A stretch of DNA of 64,000 bases from Psychroserpens sp. Lineage in GTDB: Bacteria; Bacteroidota; Bacteroidia; Flavobacteriales; Flavobacteriaceae. Both the position numbers and the translations under genes were made by a program. The stretch lies in the NCBI GenBank assembly GCA_017643165.1, contig JAEPNY010000002.1, positions 562,979 through 626,978 on the forward strand. The letters are read 5' to 3'. The notes beneath the pieces were generated by a model. It ran no database searches, was not told the origin of the DNA, and saw only the letters and a list, made by a program, of their open reading frames with translations. Shown piece after piece: positions 33,802 through 45,200 of this stretch. The first letter of the stretch is position 1, and every line of letters begins with the position of its first letter.

Positions 33802-35451
33802 CTATTCTTTTAATGCCTTTATACGATTTGTAGAGGCTATTGCTAAATTACTCTCTGGGTCTAAACGAATAACCTTCTCATACGACGAAATGGCTTGCGC
33901 AATCTGCTCGTTTAACTCCTGTGCATAAGCAAGATTATATAAGGCTTTTGCTGATTTTGGAAATAATTCTGCAACCAGTTGTAAAACAAATAAACCAGAC
34001 TGTTGTGCTTCCGGATTTCCAGCGCCTAATAAACGATTTCCAGCTTTTGAAAACTCCTCCTCAAAATCATAATAACGGTATTGTGGATTCTGAACAATCT
34101 CAGCTGCATCTGTCTTTAACTGCTCTATTTTACCTTCAGTAAATAATTGCGTTAAATGTGCCATCGGATCTAAAATAAAGCCGTGATTTTCATAAGTCAA
34201 CGCTGTCTCTAACACAGGATCTTCATTATTGCGATATTCATCAAAACTCATATCTACAGCGAAATGCGGAATGGTGTAATCGGCATTTTCCCATTGTGGT
34301 TTATCCTGCCACCACGCAAATGATAAATAAGCGTTGATCTTACTGTTTGGAAGCGTTACACGATTGTTATCACCATAAAAGTTCACATTTTCAGCAGTAG
34401 GTTCTCCTATAATAATAGCTTCTGTATAATTGTGAATTTCATTGGTTAAATTCTGACAGGCAGAAAAGGTATTTCGTCCAATTATAAAGAAAAACTTCCC
34501 TTTAGCATTGATATTCGGTCGCGCCATTAAGCCTTTGATCAACGGCTTATTGTTGTAATTATTTCCACCACCATTTAAGCGCACATCATAAACTAATCGT
34601 TCTACTTCATTCGAATCTATAAAATCAAATAAACGCTTATAGAAATCAGCTAAAGTTTCGTTCTCATCATCAAATACCGAACTCTGACGTACATAAACGA
34701 CCTTTTTATCTTCGAGATATTCAAAATAGAAACGCTTATCTAACAAATGTTTCAGGTAATACGGTGTTTCGTCTTGATTTCGAATACTTACCCAAGTCTC
34801 ATTTGGAACTGTGTAGGTATAGGCCGTTGATACCTCACTCCTATCAATTATTGGAAAATCGTAAGTAAATACGTTTCCGCCTTTTTCAAGGGTTAAGGTT
34901 ACGGCTTCTGAAACTTCAGAAATGACGCGCTGTGTATGTAATACATCAGGAACTGTCACGAATTTAAGTCCGTAAGCCCTAAAATACTGATCGTTTTCAG
35001 CAGGAACAACAGGGCGTACCATTGCCATTGCTTTTTCGATCGAAAACTCCCCTACTTTCAAAACCTTAGCACCTAAGGTTTCGGCATGAGCTTTTTGAAC
35101 ACCTTCAATATAAACACCGTCATTAAAATCATACAGATTAATTGGTAACACACCTCTTTTAGCCACAGTTCCGAAAGGTATAGTCGTATGACCATATTCG
35201 AATAGCGACACAATACGTGCAAAATGTACGGGTATTTCGTGTGCTTCAAGACTAGGTATGGCGTTTTTCAATTCAGCCACTTCCCTATCAAAATCAGCAG
35301 ATTCAATCTTTTTGAATAGAAATGGATAGTTCTTATGGATTGTGGATTGTAAAAAATCAAGGTCTTCTTGCCAAGCTTCTGTACTTAGCTGGTCTTGTGC
35401 TATCACTATTGAAGACACAAATAGCATAGCAAATACTAATAAATAACGCAT
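33802..35451 (-). CDS. S41-type (C-terminal processing protease-like) exported peptidase with TPR tail
   Basis: The 549 residues have a signal peptide (ends SSIVIAQ). An N-terminal helical part (to about 90) is followed by a PDZ-like middle (ETLGAKVLKVGEFSIEKA) and an S41 catalytic domain (about 225-380: VVYVRQSSVFDDEN, LVYDVRLNGGGNN, nucleophile in RNTFSACQN, Ser about 327, then GEPTAEN). The C-terminus has one or two tetratricopeptide repeats (AKALYNLAYAQELNEQIAQA). It probably degrades peptides in the periplasm. It ends close to the lipase terminator. Confidence 0.8.
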   Translation of the reverse strand: MRYLLVFAMLFVSSIVIAQDQLSTEAWQEDLDFLQSTIHKNYPFLFKKIESADFDREVAELKNAIPSLEAHEIPVHFARIVSLFEYGHTTIPFGTVAKRGVLPINLYDFNDGVYIEGVQKAHAETLGAKVLKVGEFSIEKAMAMVRPVVPAENDQYFRAYGLKFVTVPDVLHTQRVISEVSEAVTLTLEKGGNVFTYDFPIIDRSEVSTAYTYTVPNETWVSIRNQDETPYYLKHLLDKRFYFEYLEDKKVVYVRQSSVFDDENETLADFYKRLFDFIDSNEVERLVYDVRLNGGGNNYNNKPLIKGLMARPNINAKGKFFFIIGRNTFSACQNLTNEIHNYTEAIIIGEPTAENVNFYGDNNRVTLPNSKINAYLSFAWWQDKPQWENADYTIPHFAVDMSFDEYRNNEDPVLETALTYENHGFILDPMAHLTQLFTEGKIEQLKTDAAEIVQNPQYRYYDFEEEFSKAGNRLLGAGNPEAQQSGLFVLQLVAELFPKSAKALYNLAYAQELNEQIAQAISSYEKVIRLDPESNLAIASTNRIKALKE

Positions 35452-35523
35452 TTTGATTGGTTTTGATTGATAGTTATAAGATGCATTTATGTTCTAATTG
35501 TTACACATAAACGCCTATCAAGT

Positions 35524-36252
35524 TTAATCTTTGCCTAAGCGATTATTAATTTCCTTTAAGATTTCTCTGTTGGTGTCTTGTAAACCTTTTAAAAAAGGTT
35601 CTAGATTTCCATAAACCAACGTCGAATGAATGGCCAAACGTGCTCTATAGTTATCACTCAGATAGTACTCCATAATTGCTGGATTATCTAGCTTTCCCAT
35701 CAATATATCTGCGATCCAAGGTTCATTGGTCTTGAAATAGTTCATATTATCATCAATATCTTCAGCAATACGTCTATTGGTTTCATTCAATAAGGTGTTA
35801 AATCCTCTATGATTGGCCAGTATAGTTGAAATAAGTGTGTCCTGCTCAACTTCATTATTGTTGACATAATCCTCTAATAAATTGATCCCTTTTTGTTGTA
35901 AAGTAAACGGACTATGCGATAGAATTAAGCCATATCCTTGAAGGTTTTTAGCATACATCTCTGCGGAAACTGTATCACTCAAGAACATTCTGAAATACTG
36001 CTTTCGCTCACCGATATAATCGTTTAAAACTGTATGAATCACTGTTGAATCCTGAACGAGATCTTGTTGATATACTTGAAGGTAACTGCGCAACTGATTT
36101 TGAGCATCACGCTCTTGTTTTTTGTTATGAAGCGTAATGGCGATCAAAATACCGATCACCACCAAAACGATCTCACCAATACCATATAAAATGTAATTGG
36201 CGAATTTCTTTTTTGATAAAAATCCCATACGTGTTTTATTGAATATACTCAT
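35524..36252 (-). CDS. DUF6090-family membrane protein
   Basis: The 242 residues have one N-terminal membrane helix in the family's signature context (NYILYGIGEIVLVVIGILIA), followed by a helical extracytoplasmic domain of about 200 residues (TLHNKKQERDAQNQLRSYL onwards). DUF6090 proteins are common in Flavobacteriia and have no known function. It lies between a terminator (36306-36342) and the S41 gene, 72 nt upstream of the latter; the two may be co-transcribed. Confidence 0.75.
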   Translation of the reverse strand: MSIFNKTRMGFLSKKKFANYILYGIGEIVLVVIGILIAITLHNKKQERDAQNQLRSYLQVYQQDLVQDSTVIHTVLNDYIGERKQYFRMFLSDTVSAEMYAKNLQGYGLILSHSPFTLQQKGINLLEDYVNNNEVEQDTLISTILANHRGFNTLLNETNRRIAEDIDDNMNYFKTNEPWIADILMGKLDNPAIMEYYLSDNYRARLAIHSTLVYGNLEPFLKGLQDTNREILKEINNRLGKD

Positions 36253-36305
36253 GAATCTTTTGGTTGGATGACCTGATTATAAATATACTAGAATGTTCGG
36301 ACAAT

Positions 36306-36342
36306 AAAAAAAGCACCTTCCAGTATCTATTCTGAAAGGTGC
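36306..36342 (-). terminator. Rho-independent terminator after the zinc metalloprotease gene
   Basis: On the minus strand GCACCTTTCAG, an 8-nt loop and CTGGAAGGTGC form an 11-bp stem with one wobble, followed by seven T (A-run 36306-36312 on plus). Confidence 0.85.
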
Positions 36343-36365
36343 CAAGTTTTGTATTTTAAAACGTA

Positions 36366-38840
36366 TTATTTTGGATCTAGAATTATCTCGATACGCTCTA
36401 CGAGATCTCTGTAGTGGTATTTTGTTACAGAATTCACTGGTCGATTTGCAGCATTAGCTGCCAAACGTTTAACCGTATTCAATTCACCACGAACTAAAGC
36501 TCGAATGTCAGACTGGCTCACATTAAAGTACTGTCGTGAGCGTTGCGGATTTAAGTCTTCAGTCATTAAATATGCCATACGATCAACATAGGCTCGTTGT
36601 AGATTACGTCTGTAAACATCTACATTCTGTGTTGCATTCGCTTCGCGCCAAATACCTTTTCTTAGATCTTGCATCATTTCCAATGCTGAATAATTTGTAG
36701 CATCGATTGATTGGTGATCAATCAAGCGACCAAGACGATCGAAACTCAATAAGCCATTTAAATAACGACTCTGCAAGCGTCTAATACGTTCTGTATAACC
36801 TGCATAATCAATATTTTGCAATAAAGAACGATCTACTAACCAAGTTGGCGTAGCAAATGCATTTTTGTGCAACCAAGCCACTGAAGCCTTTTGAAGATCT
36901 TTTGAAACCGCTTCATAAGCTGTACCGCCTTGAGAAGGCGTGATTAGGTTTTCCTCAACACCACCAACATTACCAAGTACATGACCAACATAACGATTAT
37001 AACATCCTAACAATTCGCCATATAATTCTTCAAGATCATTGTAATTATTCGTCTGATCACTTGTCCATGATGGTAAATTTTCAGCAACATACTTTAAATT
37101 TTTCAATGCATAATTAGACGCTTTAATGGCATCATTACCAATATCTTCAGTTTGTGAATTTGGATCAAAACGACTACTCTGTCTACCAAAGACATATTTT
37201 GGGTCGCCAGCTTTTTCCATAATCCATGCATCAAGCGTTTTTAATTCTGCATCAGAAGATGTGGCACCAGGAATCATTCGATAACCCCAATTAACAGCAT
37301 AATCATCATAAGGACCCATTTGACGAATAAAACGTACATTTTGATCACCAGGCTGCGCGATGTAATTGTAGCGCGCATAATCCATAATTGTGGATGCAAT
37401 TCCGTATTTCTGCGTGAATTCACCACTTCTATAACTCTCTACATCATAAGCTTTACTCGCACTCATATTGTGTGGTAATCCCAATGCATGCCCAACTTCA
37501 TGCGCAATTACCATTTTCATCATCTCTCCTATTTCTTCAGCTGGCGTATCTAGAGTTCGTGCTGAAGGATTTGCAGCACCTGTCTCTAATAAGTACCTAT
37601 TCCTATACGAGCGCAAATGGTTATGATACCATATGATATCACTTTCTATAATTTCACCACTTCTTGGATCTGATACACTTGGTCCAACGGCATTACGTGT
37701 TTCACTCGCCACATAACGAACGACAGAATATCTTACATCCTCTGGACTGAAATCTGGATCTTCTTCTTTGGTTGGTGGATATTTCGCAATAATAGCGTTT
37801 TTGAATCCTGCTTTTTCAAATGGCCCTTGCCATAATTCAATACCTTCTTTAATATACGGACGTAAGTTGTCTGGTGTTGCAGGATCGAGGTAGTATACAA
37901 TTGGTTTTACTGGTTCTACCAACTCACCTCTCGCATAAGCTTCTGGATCTTTTGGTTCTAAGCGCCAACGTCGAATATAAGTTTTGCGATCGGCCTTTAA
38001 TTTCGGACTTCCATAATCGACTTGACTAAACGTAAACCATCCTACTCTATCATCAGCAAATCTTGGCTGCATTGGTTCTTCAGGCAATAAAATCATAGAT
38101 TGATTCATTTGCAAGCTAATTGTTTGTGCAGAGGCTGCGGAAGGCGGTTGAGACGCGTTATACGTCATATCCTGAATAACTTCAATATTCATTGGAAAGC
38201 TCTTCATGACTGTGATAAAACTTCTTGAAGCATCAAGGTTTCTCACTTTGTATGTTGTTCTGAATCGTCCCGGAAGACCACTAATAGCCTTGACATCCGT
38301 TGAATAGAACTTTGTAACATCTACCACTACTGCTGAAGAATCTTTACTAAACGCAGCAATATCAAAGGCATAAATAGTAGGTTCGTAATTATTCGATTTA
38401 ACCGAAATACTAATTGGTAATTCCTCGTCAGCTACAGCGTTATACGAACGTTCTTTGATTAAAATCTTATTATTGAATCGTTCCCAGGCGATCAATCGCT
38501 CTGCTGTTTTTGATCCAGCGTTAACATAACCACCACCAAGACCTGAAGGTAATTTAGCAATACGGCTCACTAATAACATGTCTTTACCCAAATGCTCATT
38601 AGGAATTTCGAAGAAGTACTTCTCTCCTACTTTATGGACGGTAAATACACCATCATCACTAACGGCGTCACTTGTAATAACCTTGTCGTAATCTTTGATT
38701 TTACCATTTTTCTTTTTTGGTGCAGGTTTAGCGACTTCTGTTTTGGCGTCTTTTTTCTTTTTTCTTTTAGATTGAGCTTGCTGTGTTAAAGGGGTTAGAC
38801 ACAACAATAAACTGACTGTGTAGAGCAGTGTTTTCTTCAT
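36366..38840 (-). CDS. Exported zinc-dependent metalloprotease (DUF5117/DUF5118 type)
   Basis: The 824 residues have a signal peptide (ends LTQQAQS), a Lys-rich linker (KRKKKKDAKTEV), an N-terminal DUF5118/DUF5117 region (about 50-330) and a zincin catalytic domain with IAHEVGHALGLPHN (about residue 445), the extended HExxHxxGxxH motif, followed by an Arg-rich C-terminal half. The family is widespread in Bacteroidetes and acts in the periplasm or outside. Monocistronic, with a terminator just downstream. No sorting tail is seen. Confidence 0.88.
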   Translation of the reverse strand: MKKTLLYTVSLLLCLTPLTQQAQSKRKKKKDAKTEVAKPAPKKKNGKIKDYDKVITSDAVSDDGVFTVHKVGEKYFFEIPNEHLGKDMLLVSRIAKLPSGLGGGYVNAGSKTAERLIAWERFNNKILIKERSYNAVADEELPISISVKSNNYEPTIYAFDIAAFSKDSSAVVVDVTKFYSTDVKAISGLPGRFRTTYKVRNLDASRSFITVMKSFPMNIEVIQDMTYNASQPPSAASAQTISLQMNQSMILLPEEPMQPRFADDRVGWFTFSQVDYGSPKLKADRKTYIRRWRLEPKDPEAYARGELVEPVKPIVYYLDPATPDNLRPYIKEGIELWQGPFEKAGFKNAIIAKYPPTKEEDPDFSPEDVRYSVVRYVASETRNAVGPSVSDPRSGEIIESDIIWYHNHLRSYRNRYLLETGAANPSARTLDTPAEEIGEMMKMVIAHEVGHALGLPHNMSASKAYDVESYRSGEFTQKYGIASTIMDYARYNYIAQPGDQNVRFIRQMGPYDDYAVNWGYRMIPGATSSDAELKTLDAWIMEKAGDPKYVFGRQSSRFDPNSQTEDIGNDAIKASNYALKNLKYVAENLPSWTSDQTNNYNDLEELYGELLGCYNRYVGHVLGNVGGVEENLITPSQGGTAYEAVSKDLQKASVAWLHKNAFATPTWLVDRSLLQNIDYAGYTERIRRLQSRYLNGLLSFDRLGRLIDHQSIDATNYSALEMMQDLRKGIWREANATQNVDVYRRNLQRAYVDRMAYLMTEDLNPQRSRQYFNVSQSDIRALVRGELNTVKRLAANAANRPVNSVTKYHYRDLVERIEIILDPK

Positions 38841-39133
38841 AGTTGGTATGATTTCTTTTAATAAGCATTAAAATTAAGGATTGGAAAATAGAATAAAATG
38901 CATTTCACAAAATTTTAAGGTTGTCTTCAGTAATGAAGATCAATCAAGGAAAAATATGGTTAAGTATATGCTTTTAATCGAACACATTTTGAGAAGTATA
39001 TTAAATATCTTAACTTCGGTAGTATCAACATGTTAAAGTTGATTTTAAATTCAATTATCGTTATTCTCCATCAATTTCTTGAAACAGAATAACAATTTTA
39101 CTTGACCTATAGACTTATATGGTTTATTAATCG

Positions 39134-39166
39134 CGAAAAGACCGCTAATCCCAGCGGTCTTTTTTA
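39134..39166 (-). terminator. Second of two tandem terminators after the giant adhesin gene
   Basis: AAAAGACCGCT (39136-39146) and AGCGGTCTTTT (39153-39163) form a perfect stem around 6 nt, with A/T runs on both sides, so it could work in both directions. Confidence 0.85.
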
Positions 39167-39170
39167 TTAA

Positions 39171-39202
39171 AAAAGGCAGCTCATTAGAACTGCCTTTTTA
39201 TT
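39171..39202 (-). terminator. First of two tandem terminators after the giant adhesin gene
   Basis: AAAAAGGCAG and CTGCCTTTTT form a 10-bp stem around a 10-nt loop, 12 nt downstream of the adhesin stop on the minus strand. Confidence 0.85.
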
Positions 39203-39213
39203 GGTTATTTTAA

Positions 39214-42200
39214 TTATTTACCCCGTTTAACAACGAATTGTTTACTAATGGTTTCTCCATTCAGATTAATGATAATACTGTAGATACCATCCGATAATCG
39301 TGTGACGTCTACTTTTTCTTCATTATGCCCTTTTTCAACATCCCAGGCACTTTGAATTGAAACCTCACCACGCATACTTGCAACAATATAACTTGCCTTC
39401 GTAGTTGTAGGACTTTCGAAAGTTACATTAAGTACATCTCGTGCAGGTACTGGGAATAAGGTGACACGATCAGCTTCAAATTCATCATCATCGTCGTCAT
39501 CGTCATCATCATCAATTACTACGAGACTATTACATGGCGAAGGTCCGTCAGGTATAGGAGTCGCAGCACATCCTGAACTTGGATACCAATCGACAAAGAA
39601 TGAAGATTCAACATTCTTAAGTGCAATAAATAATCCGCGCATCGTGGTTCTGTAAAAGAAACTTGAGCGTCTCACTTTGATACTACGCTTAGAGTAAATA
39701 TTGACATCGATATCTGCACTGCGGTCAATTGTTACGTCTTTTTCGACATAGAAAATAGCAGCATTACCATTTCGGTCTATAGTATTATATCTTCCAATTC
39801 GCATTTGTTTATCGACCATTACAGCTGAAGGTTGATTAAATATTATCGTAACTCCAGATTCTGTCGTTAAACGATTAATATACACTTCAGGCGAATCAAT
39901 TATTAAAGTTGCTCCATAACGAACATATACATTATCATAAAGCTCTTCGTCTAATGTGACCGTTGTATATGGTTGAACTGTAATGTCATCACCACAATTA
40001 TTCGGCGTTGTATTATTATAGAACGTTGGTAACGTTACATCTGAATCGCTGTATATTGGTGTTTGAACATAGCTGAACCAGTCTGTAAAAATATTATCTG
40101 ATCTTACAAATCCATATACCTGACTGAACGCTCTCACTTGAGCAGTACGATTATTATCTGTTACGCCAACATTACCAAATACGCGGCTTCCAAAGAGTCT
40201 AACTCCTCGCTTGCCTATCATTACATGTCCGCTTAAAACGTCTTGCGGACTTGTAGTTGAGGCATACGAAGCAGTTGCTGAGCAACCATTTCCACTAGAT
40301 ACTGTAACCGTATAGGTATTATTGTCATTAACTATTATGGACTCATCGTTACTTCCTGTTGACCATGTAATATCAATTGGAAGTTGTAATTCAGATTCAT
40401 TGGCTATCACAACAGTTAACTCCCCAATTCCTTGACAGAAATCATCTAATGGTGATTCCACGATTGTAATTATAGGATTTGCGTTAATCGTAACATCGAA
40501 ACTGCAAGTCGCTGTGTTTCCTGCACTATCGGTTGCTGTGTAAACTACTGTTGTTGTTCCAAGATCAAATAAATCACCTGGTTCATGTGTACTAGTCAAA
40601 GTGAAATCACAATTATCCGATGCTGTTGGTGGTGTCCAATTTACAGCCTGTGCACCACACAAAGAGATATTGGTTGGACAGTTTGAAAGGACAGGATCCA
40701 CAGTATCTTCAACAACTACGGTCTGCGTCTGGGTAGATACATTTCCATTTCCATCATCGTAAGTCCAAGTAATGGTAAATATACCTTGAGTTGTGTAAAC
40801 TAACGGATCTGTCGTTGTACCTAAAATTTGTCCTTCACAGTTATCGGTTGCTGTTGGTACTGCTGTGACTGTTGCCTCACAATCACCAGTTACATTTGAA
40901 AGGCTTGCGTTATCAGGAATTGGTGCCTCCGTATCATTAACAATTACGTTTTGAGTCGCATTAAAGCTATTACCATTTCCATCATCAAAATTCCACGTTA
41001 TCAAATAGTTACCTTGTGTCGTATAAACTAATGGATCAGATGTTGTTCCGGTTACAACGCCAGCACAATTATCAGTTGTGGTTGGTGCAGTAACTGTAGC
41101 TGAACATTGTTCGATCACGTCTGCCAAAACAACCGCATCTGGTGCAGTTACATCATCTATGATAACTGTTTGTGTCTGTGATACAGCGTTTCCATTTCCA
41201 TCATCATAAGTCCAAGTAATTGTAAATGTACCTTGGTCTGTATAAGTCAACGGATCTGTGGTTGTTGCATTAATTGCACCTAAACAATTATCAGTAGCCG
41301 TAGGAATAGTAGTTATATCTAAACTACACTCAGCTGTCAGTGTTGGTAAGTTAGTGACATCAGGAACTGGATTAGATGTATCATCAATCGTAACAGTCTG
41401 CGGAACTGTGATAATATTACCGTTACCATCATCAAAAGTCCAATTCACTATATACGTTCCTTGTGCAGTATAATTGGTTGGATCAGTTGTAGCTCCTGCG
41501 ACAACACCAGCACAATTATCGATAGTTGTTGGTGTTGGTACAGCGGCGAAACACTGACCAACAATAGGATTTAATAGTGGTGTTTCTGGAGCTGTCGTAT
41601 CCTGAATGATTACATTTTGCGTTTGTGTAGATGTGTTACCTGAACCATCGTCATATAACCAAGTAATTACATAGGTTCCTTGAGCCGTATATGTGGTTGG
41701 GTCAGATGTTGTACCTGTTACATCACCTTTACAATTATCTGGTGCAATTGGCGGTAATACAGTCGCTTCACATTGTGCAATTATATCTGGTAAACTTGCA
41801 CTAGGAATCGGTGATTCAGTATCTTCAACAGTGACTAAGAAATTACAAATCGTCGAATTACCAGCGGCATCAGTAATTTCAAATTTATTCATTGTATCTC
41901 CTATCGGGAATTGAGCTCCAGAAGGCAATCCATCGATTTGAACAATAGTTGCTCCAGGACAATTATCACTAGTGGTCAATGAGTATGTTACAATAGCATC
42001 ACAAGAGCCTGGATCGTTACCAGTAATGATATCTGCAGGACATACGATCACTGGTACTTCCGTGTCATCTACTTTTACTTCGAAACTACAAGTTTGAGAA
42101 TTTCCAGAGGCATCTGTGATTGTAAATGTATTGATCGTAACACCTATTGGGAATAGAGATCCAGAAGCTAACCCTGATGTCTGTGTTATAGAAACACCAG

Positions 42201-45200
42201 GACAATTATCCGCACCTGTAACTGCATAAGAAACTACAGCACCACATTGGCCAGGATCATTGCCTACATTAATATCTGCAGGACATGCAATTACAGGACT
42301 TTCACTATCATTCACAGTTACATTGAATGAACAAGTTGCTGTATTACCAGCGGCATCCGTAATTTGGAATGTGTTTGTCGTAATCCCAACTGGGAATGTA
42401 GAACCAGAAGCTAATCCTGAAGTTTGAGTAATTGTTGTACCTGGGCAGTTATCAGATCCTGTTACATTATAGTTAACAACAGCACTGCAAGCTCCTGCAT
42501 CGTTAGATGTTACAATATCTGCCGGACAGCTTATTGTTGGTGCTTCGGCATCATTTACAAGAACATCAAAACTACACGATATAGAATTACCAGAAGCATC
42601 TGTGATCACAAAGGTATTCGTGGTTGTACCTATTGGGAATGCAGCACCAGAAGCTAAACCTGAGGTTTGAACTACTGTTGCACCAGGACAATTATCTCCC
42701 GAAGTTACCGTATAATCAACAACTGCCGAACACAAGCCTGTATCATTAACCGTTACGATATTACTCGGACAACTCAATGAAGGTGTTTCAGTGTCATTAA
42801 CTGTCACATTGAATGAACAGCTTACTGTATTTCCAGAAGCATCGGCTAATTCGTAAGAAACGGTGGTTGTACCTACTGGGAAAAACGATCCAGATGGTAA
42901 TCCTCCTGTTTGTGTAAGTGTTTCATTCGGACAATTATCTGAACCAGAAACATTATACACCACTTGCGCACCACATTGTCCGAGATCATTATCTAATGTT
43001 ATATCACCAGGACACATTAAAACAGGTGCTTCGGTATCATTAACAGTAACTGTGAAGCTACACGTGTTTGAGTTACCAGACGCATCAGTAATAACAAATG
43101 TATTTGTTGTTGTTCCTATTGGAAATGCCTCTCCAGATGCTAATCCAGCTGTTTGTGAAATGGAAGCATTAGGACAGTTATCACTTGATACTAACGCATA
43201 GGTCACTATAGCATCGCAAGAACCAGCATCATTACTTACTATGATATCTGCTGGGCAAGTGATACTTGGTGCTTCGTTATCGATTACAGTTACTGTAAAA
43301 CTACATTCTACACTATTTCCGAAACTATCAGTAACCTCAAATGTATTTGTTGTTGTTCCTATTGGAAATAAGGAACCAGATTCTAAACCTGCCGTTTGTG
43401 TCGTCGCAGCTCCGGCACAGTTATCTGTGCCTACAGGTGCTGAATAGGTAACTACTGCTCCACATTCAGCAGTATCATTGTTAACTGTTATATCCGCAGG
43501 ACATGCAATTGTTGGATCTATATTATCTTCAATAGTTACAGTCGCAGTACAGGTGTCTGTATTTCCATTAGTATCTGTAACTGTTAGAACTACCGACGTA
43601 CTGAATGTAATTCCAGAAGTTGCCGTAAATCCACCTGCTGGGAATGGATTAGCAGCGGTATTATTATCAGTTTCATTATCCAAGGCATTTGTTCCGCTGT
43701 AGGTCCAGTTTGATGCATTGAATACATCACCGTCAGGACCTGAATTCGCATTTCGATATGCCCAACCGTCTGCATAGTCCCAAACTTCACCACTTCCATC
43801 AGTATTAATGTCTCCAAAGACATCGACGACTGTTCCATTTCTAAATAATTCGATGGCATCATCACCATTAATACTTGCAAACCCTGCAGTATAATCTGGA
43901 GCAAAGCCAAAGAATGAAGTAAAGCCAGTTGGTTCAGAAGCTATATAGATATAAGTTCCAGCTGAAACAGACACAGAAGGGAATGTAAATTCTTCGCCAT
44001 CAGAACCACCGCCATTGTTTGCTGAACCTAATCCAAATTCAGAAAGATCAGCAATATCGGCTAATACGTATAATTCAACAGCTTTTGGAACACCACCACT
44101 TAATGGTCCATCAATAACGCCTGAGATCACTAATTTTGGCACATCATTACAATCGAAACTAGAATTGTCGATTGAAATTGATTGTATTCCGCAATTATCT
44201 GTACTTCCATTATTGATATCGGCAGCTGTCCAGGTCGCTAATCCATTAGCATCTAAGCTTACAGTTATGTCTTGGCATATAGCTTCAGGCGCTGTAATAT
44301 CATTTATTACTACGTTCTGCGATTGCGTTGCGGTATTTCCGCTTTCATCTTCATAGGTCCAAGTAACTACAGTCGTACCAATAGTTGAAATTGGAAGGCT
44401 GGCATCACTAGTTACAGTTACAGCACCACCACAATTATCAGTAGCTGTCGGAGGTGTTAATGAAATTACTTCGCATTCCTCCAATACATCCGCTAGCTGT
44501 GCGAGGTCTGGTGAAGGCGCCAAAATATCAACTACTGTAACATTCGCTGTACATGAACTTTGTTTTCCTGCATCGTCCGTAGCTGTTAATGTTACTACAG
44601 CTCCTCCATTTACTGGTAAATTAATAGTTTGTCCTGCATTTATTGAACCTGCCGAATCTGAAGTTGTACTCGCCCATGTAAAATCTGAAGCTTCACTTCC
44701 ACTTCCGATTCTATGAAGTGATGAACCTGCTGGTGTTGAACTCGTTTCAGAAATACCAATATTTGTTGATGATACTCCAGCAGCAGCTCCATTACTTGCT
44801 GTAAATGAACCTTCATAACTAATAAATTCAATAACATTTGAACCATCAACTAATGCTAGGCCATCAGGTGCACCATTTTGAATTCCATTACTAGGGCCAC
44901 TAACCGTGTAGAAATTATATCCTGAATCTGTAGATGATAATACCAAGTTCCCTGTTCCATAGCTCGTTCCATTACTTCCATTATAAAAGATAATTTGATA
45001 AGAGGAAGCATCAAAATTAGCCGCAACTTCTACAAATTCATTCACATCGCTTCCAGAATTATCATAATGAAATTCATTAATCCATGCTACATTTCCTGCA
45101 GCAGCAGGAGTTCCAAGGTTTGAGCAATCTACTGATGTTATATCAATACTCAAAGTAAGATCAGTATCACAATTATCGGTCGATCCTCCATCAAACAAAT

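Larger units (their letters stand above)
38841..39213. other. 373-base intergenic region: promoter of the metalloprotease and two tandem terminators
   Basis: The right part holds two hairpin terminators for the giant adhesin gene; the left part holds the metalloprotease promoter (a minus-strand TAATTTTA lies at about 38870). The middle is AT-rich, and no gene is seen in it. Confidence 0.5.

Noticed and set aside
41258..44356. Series of plus-strand open frames within the adhesin gene
   Set aside because: They follow the HYR repeat period and lack start signals; they are shadows of the minus-strand repeats.
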